Below, in pieces: positions 14,801 through 24,229 of a DNA stretch of 64,000 bases. Positions within the stretch are counted from its first letter, which is position 1. Every line of letters begins with the position of its first letter. Source of the stretch: Oscheius dolichura (taxonomy: Eukaryota > Nematoda > Chromadorea > Rhabditida > Rhabditidae); assembly GCA_932521035.1 (NCBI GenBank), contig OW051495.1, positions 7,192,001 through 7,256,000 of the forward strand, given 5' to 3'. The notes beneath the pieces are model-generated. The model ran no database searches and had not been told where the DNA came from. It saw only the letters and a list, made by a program, of their open reading frames with translations. The position numbers and the translations under genes are program-made.

Positions 14801-15817
14801 GGTGGCTTGCCCGTCTTTTTGACTAAATGTGTTGAATTCATTGAAAAGGTGAGAGACAACGGCGCCCTCTCCCGGGGGATCGCAAATATAAAAAAGACTA
14901 CGCCCAAGCCTACGTCATGCACTCTACGCCCGTCTCTCTCTCTCTCTCGGGGGGCTGTGTCACAAAAATTAGTGGCGAGAGCCAAAAATTGAAGCCCAAA
15001 TGTCTATTTTTAGAGTATAGCCGAAGAGCTTTTCCCGGTAAGTTCTAAAGGCTGAAAAGTGTCCGCTTCATTGTGGAATGGTAGAATACGTGCACGCCCT
15101 GCTCTCCCTGTCGTATTACTGTAACCATTTTGGTCGTTTTAGGATGGACTGGCTCTGGAGGGACTCTACCGTGTTCCGGGGAATCAGGCACAACTGGCAG
15201 AACTGGAAAAAATCTTCCGAGAAAAGGTAGAAATCCTTGTGGGACCAAAAGATTTCGGAGATTATAGGGTGACGCGAACTTCGAAGCCTTGGGAATGCCG
15301 GTTCACGTGGTGGCCACCGCCGTCAAGAACTTCTTTTCTCGTCTCCCGGAGCCCGTCATCCCCGAGGGGCTTCAACATCGAATTATTTCGGTTCTCGACG
15401 ACGATGACGTGAGTCTCTCAGAAATTACCGTAACCCATTATAATCCACGGCCCCCACGTGTCTTGACTTTGAATTGACGGCAAATATCTTACGTAGGAAA
15501 ATATTTCAGATAGCTGAAAAGCTCCGGGTCGTATTTACTGATCTCGATAAAAGTAACATCAACATTCTTCGATTTTTCATTGGACACCTTCATAAAGTTG
15601 CCGACTCGCCGGCAACCGCGATGGATGTCAAAAATCTCTCTAAAGTATTCTTTCCCACTTTCTTCCGGTATACTGTAGCCGTAGAAAGAGAGTAATAATA
15701 GAATTCAGGCCAAATTTTACGGACTTCGCAGCGATGTCTTCGGGTATGGAGCAATATCAACGAGCAATGGAAGCTGTCATTTTGCACTCGGAGCATATTT
15801 TCTCCTCTTCAGTCTGA
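5862..15817 (+). CDS. p190 RhoGAP homologue (ARHGAP35/ARHGAP5 family)
   Basis: Rho-family GTPase-activating protein acting in the cytosol and cell cortex. I read about 36 exons giving roughly 1,540 residues, close to the ~1,500 of vertebrate p190. From the ATG at 5862, the N-terminal GTPase-like domain has the insertion-bearing P-loop [17 protein letters not shown] (split by the first intron, 5931-5977), then [10 protein letters not shown], a G4 motif VTKCD near 6.90 kb and a G5-like VETSS at 7025. FF-repeat sequence follows at about 7.36-8.6 kb ([12 protein letters not shown], then [17 protein letters not shown]). A middle pseudo-GTPase region lies at about 8.65-12.2 kb ([14 protein letters not shown] at 11.4 kb), then a Ser/Pro-rich linker (12.5-14.7 kb). 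The C-terminal RhoGAP domain (about 14.75-15.8 kb) carries the arginine-finger motif GLYRVPGN near 15.16 kb and [12 protein letters not shown] near 15.33 kb. The stop is at 15815-15817, with AATAAA at 15974. One 1.64 kb intron (about 8896-10534) contains the antisense eIF3k gene. Confidence 0.93.
9032..9983 (-). CDS. eif-3.K: Eukaryotic translation initiation factor 3 subunit K
   Basis: Small non-core subunit of the cytosolic eIF3 complex, which supports 43S preinitiation complex assembly. The start ATG reads [19 protein letters not shown], followed by exons with [17 protein letters not shown], then [19 protein letters not shown], then GFEDAVRN and [13 protein letters not shown]. The ending contains YAQKYGW and [19 protein letters not shown], which line up with human eIF3k (its SKYGW and KIDFDSV region). 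Length is about 235 residues against 218 in human; the extra is a short proline-rich tail ([11 protein letters not shown]). The start is supported by an acceptor-like TTTTACAG ending five bases before the ATG, as in trans-spliced nematode mRNAs. The whole gene sits antisense inside one intron of the p190 RhoGAP gene. Confidence 0.92.
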
Positions 15818-15973
15818 CCTCCCCCTTTTGGTGCTTTTCTTTCCTTTTCCGTAATTCTTATCTTCTTATAAAAACAATTCCTTTCTTCTCGGTTGTGATT
15901 TCCTCCTAGGAATCTGATATCCGGTTCATTATGAATTTCTATTGCAATTCCTGTGTAATTATTGAAGATTGTT

Positions 15974-15979
15974 AATAAA
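15974..15979 (+). terminator. AATAAA polyadenylation signal of the RhoGAP gene
   Basis: A canonical AATAAA lies about 157 bases after the RhoGAP stop codon, in AT-rich sequence with no intervening gene on this strand. Confidence 0.6.
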
Positions 15980-15989
15980 TTTTATTCAT

Positions 15990-16740
15990 ATTACTCCATG
16001 CTGTAGAAGAACCGGGACTACATGGGAAATTCGTACCATTTTTATGTGCGGGTTCCGTTGTTGTCGTGATGGTCCGGAGAAGTTTGTGGGCGCTCATGGT
16101 GAGCTGTTACCACCCTCTTTAAACTGGTGATAGAGATTTGTTTCAATGTTTGTTGTTCTGAAAATGTCAACGCTCACTGTAGAAAGAAACCGAACCTTTA
16201 CAAAATGGTCGTAGCAGGGCTTTTCTATACTTTTTGTATGCCAGTAACATTGCTAGAACATCTGCGGGATCAGATAAAGAAACGAAAAGGAAATCATTAG
16301 CTAAACGAGCCCGTTGCTTCTCTGAATAGAACAAAACCCGCTAACAGACAGAAAACAACAGAAGTTTGAACAGGGGTTGTAACTCCGAGATGATACAATA
16401 CTCCCAAGGGATATCGCGGCTGCGGGAAGAAGGATGATGGGAATTGTACCAAAGGCTAGCGATAGTTGGGTGATGAAACCCCTAAAATTTATTTTGATGT
16501 CAAAGTTAAGATCTGATGATACATTGTGACATTTGCGGCTAACAGATACATATACGTAGAGCTATTTGAGAGGACATTAACGCGGAAGATACATATCATC
16601 CCGATGATATAGACGGGGGTGGAGATGATGGTTGTAGTGTGCAGAATCCAGATATACCACTGGGGTTCAGGATCAAAACCACGCAACCAATCCATTTCAA
16701 TGTGGATAAATGTTTGGTATCTGTTAAATGGCAACTTCAA
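15990..16740 (-). pseudogene. Degenerate copy of an Srh-like chemoreceptor
   Basis: On the minus strand the first part is intact: MDWLRGFDPEPQWYIWIL and a first membrane segment ending GMICIFRVN. It is closely related to the neighbouring receptor at 17.16-18.53 kb, which has MDWLQSFDPDPQWYVW. A second recognisable piece near 16.46-16.40 kb reads ITQLSLAFGTIPIILLPAAA and matches the next exon of the neighbour. After that the frame breaks (stops near 16.33-16.30 kb) and the later membrane segments cannot be followed. It is therefore a decayed tandem duplicate, or less likely a gene whose remaining exons I cannot assemble. Confidence 0.6.
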
Positions 16741-17163
16741 AATACAACAGGTGGAATTTCTTGTGTGTCATCGAACAGCGCCTCCGCCGTTTGCTAAAAT
16801 CAGCTGCTCGCTAGTCCAGACGGTTCAATAAGTTTAGGAATCTTTCATTTCCAAAATTAGCGAATACTAGGCAAAAATGATGCGCGAAATCAGCCGATAG
16901 CTAGAGCTGGAAGACATCCAACCGGCGTATATCCTTATACGACGCCTCCCCATTCCGGGTAACAGAAGATTTTGAAAAAAAAATAATGTTAATGAAGCGC
17001 ACAATTCAAGTCATGAAAGAGTTTAATCGTTTTTGTGGCCTTTTTTCTAATCATTCTGGCCGGCGTGCGACTGTAGGGGTACCATTCTCATCTTGATTTG
17101 GGCATTGACGGAAAGCGCCCTTCTTCAAACTGGCAATGGAGATATGGCCTGATGCTTTCTTTT

Positions 17164-18526
17164 CTAAAAGCCTTTTTCACATTCTCCGAAATAATAAAAG
17201 AGACCTTTATGAAACAGACGCATAACTGCTGTCCTATATTTCTTATGAGCCAAGACCATTGCCAAGACACCTGCCGGGTCGGACAGAGAAATGACAATAA
17301 AGGCCAGATTTGCAGCAGTCGGCAGAACGGCCTTAATACAGAGAGCTACGATCATCGAAAAGAGAGGAACCAGAAATAGACCGTAGTAGATGGCAGTCTG
17401 AAAAGGAACGGACATGTTTAGCGGAACACGTAGATTATTACAATTTTATCTCGTCTCTACAAAAAATGTTTGTTGATATCATATTTTGGTTCACATTGTA
17501 CGTTTTCGCACCAAGAAATCAACCTTTCAACGCGTGCATATCCGACAGAAACATACCTGAATAAGCAGGCAGCGAACCACTGATCTATGCATGACTATCG
17601 CCGACTTTGAGGTTATATGCCTACGTAGCATAGCGGTGATGCGATAGACAAAAATGCCGATCCAAAAAATTGCTTGAAATACAAGGACTACATAGAAATA
17701 AAGTACGAAATAAAGGAGGATGTCTGTATCCAGTATTAACAAGACATTCGCTGCCTGACTCGGGAGAAGGGCAAACATATTGAAACATTCCTGAAACAAG
17801 GCCGATTAGGATCTCTACCCTTGAACCACCACATGAATTACTTGTTTCCCTTCGTTTCTCTCTAAAGAAATAATTCTAAGCCTAAGCTCTACAGAACCTA
17901 TGAGTTTCGCTTCCTTTTTGTTGTTTTTATTGTGAAGATGTCTTACTTTTTGAAAATTGTCCTTCGCTTTACTGCTATCGTTTGTCTGACATACAAAAGT
18001 GTTTAAAATGAGAGGAATAACAATGGTCATAAGTATACCGTAGGCAACAAGCAAATAATTAAACATGATCCGCAGTGGCATAACGACATGGCTACGGTAG
18101 AAGAACAGCACCACTGTTAACATGCCATTTCCTGAAACTACCGGTCTTCCTCAAGTAGGAACTCTACCAGCTAGAAGATTGATCACAGCTGCAGTTTGAA
18201 AGCACGTTGACACTCCAATTTTGGGCAGAAGTCCTAAAGGAAAGCCGCCTGGAGCCGGTAATACGAGGACTGGAACTGTTCCAACTGAGAGGGATAGTTG
18301 GGTAAGATAACTCCTAAATTCAATTTACACTTTTTTACATTAACAAGACGAACATTGTAATGTTTACGGCTAGGAGAAGTTTATAGAAAGAGCTATTTGA
18401 AGAGATGTTCACGCAGAGGATACATATCATCCCGAGGATGTAAATAGGAATCGAGATAATGGTTATTGTGTGGAGTGTCCAGACATACCATTGAGGATCA
18501 GGGTCGAAACTTTGTAACCAGTCCAT
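17164..18526 (-). CDS. Serpentine chemoreceptor, Srh-like seven-pass receptor
   Basis: A seven-pass membrane receptor of the nematode chemoreceptor superfamily, presumably in sensory neurons. Exons read on the minus strand are: MDWLQSFDPDPQWYVWTLH plus TM1 (18526 to about 18342); a second exon at about 18.31-18.17 kb with LSLSVGTVPVLVLPAPGG then PLGLL, which fits the P-x-G-x-LGLL motif I associate with Srh proteins; FFYRSHVVMPL, the 'R-H' end of TM3, near 18.1 kb; TM5 in the 17.8-17.5 kb exon; and the last exon (17415-17164) with SDPAGVLAMVLAHKKYRTAV, the usual TM7 and the H-K-x-Y-R tail. Intron borders are approximate. The close but broken relative lies just downstream. Confidence 0.72.
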
Positions 18527-18628
18527 TTCACCAGAGAAGTGAAAAGGGGGTCTGTTTATCACACAATCTCTCAGAAAAATAGAGCAGGTGCAACTGAATA
18601 GTAGAGAAAAGATCAAAGATATGTGTAG
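18527..18628. other. Short spacer between receptor and inverted repeat
   Basis: AT-rich sequence between the receptor start and the outer end of the left repeat arm. The minus-strand copy of the secreted-protein gene ends just inside the arm. No other element is seen. Confidence 0.4.
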
Positions 18629-18721
18629 GTGAAAGAAAATGGTTTATTAGGGAGAAACTGGGCAGTGGCTCAAGCAGTTTCAAGTAAAGGAAGAAAAACC
18701 CCGTCTTATTAATTCCCATAA

Positions 18722-19502
18722 TTAGAGGCCAAGGCTACCGAGTCCGGGAAGACCACCAACAGAAGGAGTAGATGGGAGAGAGCCTCCGAGACCTGGGAGA
18801 CCGCTAACGCCGGGAAGAGAGGGGAGAGTGGGCATGGTGACGGGGCCGGTGCTGCAGGTCTTGTTGTTGAGGGCATCCTGAAGATTTGATGGTCAAGGAA
18901 AATAAGAGAGAACTCACAGCAAGACGCTGGAGGATGGTGTTGACGACGGTGACTTCGTCCTGGGTCAGGTTGCCGATGATGTTGAGGATGGCAGACAGCT
19001 GGGCGTTTTCGTCGAGGAGGGCGAAGGCGGGGCTGACGAGAAGTCCGACGAGCTGGATGACAGCCTTCTGGACGGCGGGCACGGCGGCCTGGAGGTCGTT
19101 GACGATGCACTTGACGGCCTGGACAAGGTTGGAGACGAGTGCCTGGACGGGGGCGGGCAGGATGGCGAGGATCTGCTGGACAGTGGCGTCGTCGAGGATG
19201 TTGGTCAGGAGGCCGTTGACTATGACGTTGACTGCTCCGAGGGCCTCGTCGGCAATGTTCAAGACGGCGTTCAGAATGATTCCCACGTTGACGAGGATGT
19301 TGTTCAGCAGCTGGCCGAGGACGCCTCCGACCGTGTTCAAGAGGTTTCCGACGATGGGCAGGTTGTTGAGGAGTCCGCTGCTGCCGCCAGTGCCCCCGAG
19401 AATGGGGCCGAGCAGAGGCAGGTTGCCGAGAGCCTGGCTCACGATGGGAATGCTCAGGGCAGAAGCCGCACCGACGAGGGCAATGAAGAAGATAGCACGC
19501 AT
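18722..19502 (-). CDS. Secreted Leu/Val/Gly-rich hydrophobic protein, copy 1
   Basis: Not recognised as a named family. It has 246 residues in two exons (19502-18918 and 18877-18722). An N-terminal signal peptide (MRAIFFIALVGAASA) is followed by long amphipathic stretches rich in L, V, I, A, N and G (LGNLPLLGPILGG, LLNNILVNVGIILNAVLNIA). There are two cysteines (VKCIVND and NKTCSTG) and a G/P/L/S tail (LPSLPGVSGLPGLGG). Codons are strongly biased to C-ending forms (ATC, GTC, CTC, AAC), unlike neighbours, suggesting very high expression; the bias also creates a spurious 229-codon antisense frame. It is probably an abundant secreted structural or surface-active protein (inference). A TATA-like box lies at 19601-19610. 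Confidence 0.85.
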
Positions 19503-19600
19503 CTGGAACTGTCAGAGTCTTCTAAAGCGAAGAAGAAACTACCTTTGGTTGTTGGAAGGCCGGGAAGAAGGCTGAATGTGTCTCCTGCTCCGGCCTCTCT

Positions 19601-19610
19601 CCTTTTATAC
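19601..19610 (-). promoter_or_regulatory. TATA-like box of copy 1
   Basis: GTATAAAAGG on the minus strand, about 100 bases upstream of the ATG at 19502. It mirrors the box of copy 2 exactly. Confidence 0.7.
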
Positions 19611-19730
19611 CGACTACTCCCGACCAATGCCCAAATGGTTTTAGATTATGCTAAAAGAGTGTTTTCCTTGCACAGTGGCACCGTGAAAAGCTCTCAGTGT
19701 TTTGGTTTTTTTCCGATCATGATCCATGTC

Positions 19731-19746
19731 ATTGGATTATGCAAAA
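19731..19746 (-). promoter_or_regulatory. 16-bp upstream element, copy 1 side
   Basis: The minus-strand sequence TTTTGCATAATCCAAT occurs here and again, identically, upstream of copy 2 (21182-21197), although both sites lie outside the duplicated arms. Related shorter versions (GCATAATCTAAAA here, GCATAATCCAAAA in the other arm) sit next to each TATA box. TAATCC is a core bound by K50-type homeodomains, so a regulatory role is inferred. Confidence 0.5.
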
Positions 19747-19942
19747 AGGGGAAGGCCAACAATTCCAAAACAGTGCGGTTCGAAAGATCTACGAAATTAA
19801 CCGAATGACCCAGATGAGTTGACTTCGATAATGGATATTTGGGAATTAGCGAGTTTCTTGGAATATAGGTCTATATATAATTGCGCTCTATTAAGAAGCG
19901 AGCTTATTCGCTTTGTTCAATTCAGTCGTTTATTTTCTTGTA

Positions 19943-21026
19943 ATGGCTTGCGTTTGCTCTACTCGTCGAAGTGCAGCAGATCTATCGCCCGCTTCAGGAG
20001 CCCCGTTTCCACTGCTCTCTCTCAATGCCCTCCTTCTGGAAAAAGTAGTATTAAAGGTCTACTAATCTCTTATTTGTTTATCCACCAATATTCCAGCTGG
20101 AAGAGAAAAATTACTTCCGCCTTCAACAGACATGCCGTCATTTGAATGAATTGGTTCGAACTAGTCGAAAAATCTCCATAAATCTGAAAGAAACCTATTT
20201 CCTATGGATCAGTTTGGATGGTTTGGAGTGTATCTACCTGAACGATGAGCGGTGGTTTCTGGTCAATTTAGAAGGTCTTTATGGAACTCGGGTAACTGAG
20301 TTTCGTTGGACTGGTAAAATATGCCCAATTTCTCTTGTGAAAAGTTGCATTCAGGCGAGGAAGCAGCCCCTCTTTGTAAAGTACTAAACAAATATCGAAT
20401 AACGTGCTCCGAACTGCGTATCCCTAGGACAGAATGTACTGTGGAGGAGTACGCGACGCTGGTTAATGTTATTAAGCCTTTGAAGGTTAATCTGGAAAGA
20501 GACGGATCCCATTTATACGAGGCAGTGCTGAGAACAAAAGGAATCGTAGGTCGTCTTGGCGTCTATTCACACACTTGCAGAGAGGCATGATTGTATGTTT
20601 GGAACAAGAGGATGTACCCTTGGTGGCTCCGAAGCTTCTATCCCAGTTAGAAGAGGTGGAAATTATTGTGAAGCACAGCACCGACCAGTACTTTTTGCTT
20701 CGTACATTTTTAGAAGTAAGAACGAACAAAAAACAATATATTACCTCTGATCTTTCCAGTACATACAGATTGAAACGTTGCCAAAATTGAAAAAATGTGA
20801 ACTCCATGCATGGGGAGATTTTTACTTGCCCACTAAAAACGAATTAAAAGAACATTTGCATGGTTTCAAGTTGACGAAAGTGGAAATAGATGAGGAAAAG
20901 GACCGGATCTCCGCGTTGGTGAAAATGCCCTCACATTACCCTCGGGAATCTTCTTCCAAAATCCTCGTCGACGGATACGATTATACTGTCGCTTGCATCC
21001 ACTATAGTGCGGTGGAAGACGATTGA
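19943..21026 (+). CDS. F-box protein
   Basis: Five exons fit in frame: 19943-20044, 20097-20291, 20345-20545, 20581-20715 and 20760-21026, about 243 residues. The N-terminus after a short leader reads FPLLSLNALLLEK, then LQQTCRHLNELV. This is the F-box pattern (P-L-L-x-L-x-x-x-L-L-x-x, then R-x-x-C-R-x-L-N) with an intron inside it. The rest (IPRTECTVEEYATLVNVIK, later LHGFKLTKVEID) resembles the substrate-binding half of nematode F-box proteins, with alternating strand and helix motifs, but I cannot name the domain. F-box proteins recruit targets to SCF ubiquitin ligases. The gene lies wholly in the spacer between the two repeat arms. Confidence 0.68.
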
Positions 21027-21181
21027 CCTCCACTTGACTTCTGACAAGACACCCTACTATTCAGTTCCACATATTCCGTGAAAAATTCGTATTTGATGTT
21101 AACATAGATGCATTAAAGGTTTTTATTGTTTTGAACCCACACTTGTGTAAAATGATCACAAAGTTGACCAATGCGCATTAG

Positions 21182-21197
21182 TTTTGCATAATCCAAT
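21182..21197 (+). promoter_or_regulatory. 16-bp upstream element, copy 2 side
   Basis: TTTTGCATAATCCAAT, identical to the reverse complement of 19731-19746. It lies about 144 bases upstream of the copy 2 TATA-like box. The surrounding spacer is not otherwise alike on the two sides. Confidence 0.5.
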
Positions 21198-21341
21198 AAC
21201 AATGTGATCACTGTCTGAACAATGAAAACAGCCTCCTGTTTTGAAAGAGTTACTATACTTTTCCATTCCAAATTAGATGTTTTCCTCGATAAAGCCTTTG
21301 CATAATCCAAAACCATTTGGGCATTGGTCGGGAGTAGTCGG

Positions 21342-21350
21342 TATAAAAGG
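21342..21350 (+). promoter_or_regulatory. TATA-like box of copy 2
   Basis: TATAAAAGG about 100 bases upstream of the ATG at 21449, followed by sequence identical to the copy 1 leader. Confidence 0.7.
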
Positions 21351-21448
21351 AGAGAGGCCGGAGCAGGAGACACATTCAGCCTTCTTCCCGGCCTTCCAAC
21401 AACCAAAGGTAGTTTCTTCTTCGCTTTAGAAGACTCTGACAGTTCCAG

Positions 21449-22229
21449 ATGCGTGCTATCTTCTTCATTGCCCTCGTCGGTGCGGCTTCTGCCCTGAGCA
21501 TTCCCATCGTGAGCCAGGCTCTCGGCAACCTGCCTCTGCTCGGCCCCATTCTCGGGGGCACTGGCGGCAGCAGCGGACTCCTCAACAACCTGCCCATCGT
21601 CGGAAACCTCTTGAACACGGTCGGAGGCGTCCTCGGCCAGCTGCTGAACAACATCCTCGTCAACGTGGGAATCATTCTGAACGCCGTCTTGAACATTGCC
21701 GACGAGGCCCTCGGAGCAGTCAACGTCATAGTCAACGGCCTCCTGACCAACATCCTCGACGACGCCACTGTCCAGCAGATCCTCGCCATCCTGCCCGCCC
21801 CCGTCCAGGCACTCGTCTCCAACCTTGTCCAGGCCGTCAAGTGCATCGTCAACGACCTCCAGGCCGCCGTGCCCGCCGTCCAGAAGGCTGTCATCCAGCT
21901 CGTCGGACTTCTCGTCAGCCCCGCCTTCGCCCTCCTCGACGAAAACGCCCAGCTGTCTGCCATCCTCAACATCATCGGCAACCTGACCCAGGACGAAGTC
22001 ACCGTCGTCAACACCATCCTCCAGCGTCTTGCTGTGAGTTCTCTCTTATTTTCCTTGACCATCAAATCTTCAGGATGCCCTCAACAACAAGACCTGCAGC
22101 ACCGGCCCCGTCACCATGCCCACTCTCCCCTCTCTTCCCGGCGTTAGCGGTCTCCCAGGTCTCGGAGGCTCTCTCCCATCTACTCCTTCTGTTGGTGGTC
22201 TTCCCGGACTCGGTAGCCTTGGCCTCTAA
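21449..22229 (+). CDS. Secreted Leu/Val/Gly-rich hydrophobic protein, copy 2
   Basis: The same two-exon gene as at 18722-19502, in divergent orientation. The 246-residue product is identical in every residue compared, including the signal peptide MRAIFFIALVGAASA, the two cysteines and the GGLPGLGSLGL tail. Exons are 21449-22033 and 22074-22229. The two copies share promoter-proximal sequence and intron, so they are expected to be expressed alike. Function is unknown. The signal peptide and composition argue for an abundant secreted product. Confidence 0.85.
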
Positions 22230-22332
22230 TTATGGGAATTAATAAGACGGGGTTTTTCTTCCTTTACTTGAAACTGCTTGAGCCACTGCCCAGTTTCTCC
22301 CTAATAAACCATTTTCTTTCACTCCTCTTTTA

Positions 22333-24016
22333 TTAAAATCTGCGAACAAAAATATCATGTAGAAGTGGCGCCCCAAATCCGTTAGAATCTTGAGCTGTCA
22401 TCGCCGTCATAGAGCTATTGAATTCAACCTGTATGTCCTGAAACTCCCATTTTTTATATTCGTCGGCAATACTAACCTCCATAAGATGTTCCACCTCTAA
22501 CAACTGACATACCCTTTTGTGAATCTGTTCGTATGAAAAGGAGGGATTCACTTCACGGATATATTCTCCTAGACGGTAGGCCAATTTCAAGCGGATCTTG
22601 ATTATGGTAGGATATCCATCGTCGGATTGGTCCATACCTGAACCTTCTCCCTCTTAAATGCTTTTAAGCCGACTTACATGGGCGAAAGAAGTTTCTAATG
22701 CGTACCAACATCATCTCGTTGTCCGTCGGCTGTATTTCTCTCCACAGCGCATCTAATTTACGGCTCCTCACGGAAGTCCACGAGGACACAAGGCGGTTCC
22801 ACCTGCAGCTATCTGATTATTTTTTGCCTACGCGAATAGCACAAAAGCCACGATCACAATTAATCTTTCCGAGATATGCGATCTATGATAAACCTGGTCA
22901 TTCCGCACCCGATTAGTCAGCAATACCCGCGCTTGAATAGAATATGACCACAGAAACTTACACAGGTGCCGCATCGCTGGTCAGCTTGAACCTGTCCAAA
23001 TATTTCACACAGGCCGTCATATCCCGTCCGTGGGTGTGCTTGATGCCGTGGAGTACATAAACGGAAAGCATCAGAGCATTCTGTTGGACCAGCTTCATCT
23101 AAACTTTGTGTTTTCTCTGCTCTTCCCCGTCGCACTTTATCCACAACCGGAAGAAGGTGAAATTCTTCGACCAGAGCCATATTCTCAATTGCTCCGACGA
23201 TAATTCGAAGAATTGATTCCTTCAACTTATATGGAAATGTAGGTTTCCACTTCCAAACGTCAAAAACTCTCTATAAGAGATCTTTAAACAGAAAGATGGG
23301 GGAAGGTACCGTAGAACGGTCAATACATGATCCTGGGAACATGAGAAGGTCGTTTAAAGACATGGCCGTGTTGGCCACAACGGAAGAAGAGCTCGACCCA
23401 TCACGGGAAAGCAATTGACTAGAAAAAGGAAAGAATATTCCGCCCGAATCTGTCCCTACCCTCCAAAATGTGCCATACGGTTGACCCAATCAGTCACGTT
23501 TTTACAATTTTTTAAGTTGCCAACAATTTTGAAACCATTGTTCATAATATCCCCATACATTTCCTAAAGTGACTTTTTCATACTGTAGCTCACCCACCAT
23601 TAGCTTTTTCATCGGAGCGTACGAATGGTAAGAGGCAAGAGATAAATGATCGACAACAGCGTGGCCTCCTTTGCCTGGAATAACAAGGTCACGAATTGCA
23701 AAACCGACCTTCTCTGCGCATGTTGGCATCCAGACACTTCTTTAAACGGCAGTCGGTACAATTTTGTCTTTGTTTTTCTGAAGATAAAGAAGATCAGTCA
23801 ATCACGGCCAGAACTCACTGTAACTAATCTGACAATTGTAAGGACAGGCAAATATATATTTCGGGGGGTAATGGCGGTAGAAGAACTCGCGACAGGCGCT
23901 AAAAGAGAATTATGAAAGGAGAGAATAAATACTCACTAGCAGACGTAGGCGTTGTACTTTTTCATAGCCTTGGGATTGCCGCAAATTTGGCAAGGATGTC
24001 CCTCTGGATTGTTCAT
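22333..24016 (-). CDS. Nuclear hormone receptor with divergent DNA-binding domain
   Basis: Predicted ligand-regulated transcription factor. From MNNPEGHP the first zinc finger reads CQICGNPKAMKKYNAYVC, then the recognition helix SACREFFYRHY. The second finger runs from FACPYNCQISY across an intron to QNCTDCRLKKCLDANM. All eight zinc cysteines can be placed. The recognition box is CSACREFF rather than the usual C-x-GCK-x-FF, so DNA specificity should differ. Downstream exons resemble a ligand-binding domain: VTDWVNRMAHFGG near 23.48 kb, VLHGIKHTHGRDM near 23.05 kb, WREIQPTDNEMM near 22.72 kb and a last exon with IRLKLAYRLGEYIREVNP. Some middle exons are uncertain. A hAT transposon sits about 210 bases upstream of the proposed start. 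Confidence 0.78.
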
Positions 24017-24221
24017 CTCCAGCGACCGATTGTGGCTGATCTCCGTTGTAATGTTGATAAACTGAATAGCGGAGGAGAGAACGTGCACAATTATAAATAT
24101 TCTGGTATGCCCTCCTCTACACGAAATTGAGTACAGAGCGCAGTTAGGCGACAGGTGTTAACGAAGAGTAGTGCAAACCCCAGACTGGAGAATATCCTGT
24201 GGCCGTAATGGCTAAAGGGAC

Positions 24222-24229
24222 GTCCCGAT
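24222..24229. repeat. Left target-site duplication of the hAT element
   Basis: GTCCCGAT immediately before the transposon. It is repeated exactly at 26171-26178, right after it; 8 bp is the hallmark length for hAT insertions. Confidence 0.9.

Larger units (their letters stand above)
18629..19651. repeat. Left arm of a 1,023-bp inverted repeat
   Basis: This arm is the reverse complement of 21300-22322, with paired positions always summing to 40951. Outside it the two flanks stop matching: 18628 does not pair with 22323, and pairing collapses inward of 19651. The arm contains a complete two-exon gene with its promoter and 3' end. The coding translations, the intron and even long antisense frames are the same in both arms. 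The only mismatch I noticed is at 19643/21308. Identity of introns and flanks means recent duplication, or continuing gene conversion. Confidence 0.95.
21300..22322. repeat. Right arm of the 1,023-bp inverted repeat
   Basis: Reverse complement of 18629-19651. It holds copy 2 of the secreted-protein gene with its TATA-like box, its intron (GTGAGT...TTCAG) and its AATAAA at 22303-22308. Confidence 0.95.

Noticed and set aside
18886-19575. 229-codon antisense frame over the secreted-protein gene (and its mirror at 21376-22065)
   Set aside because: It is the antisense shadow of strongly C-biased codons in a gene with signal peptide and intron. Its sequence is rich in W, R and M and has no family features.
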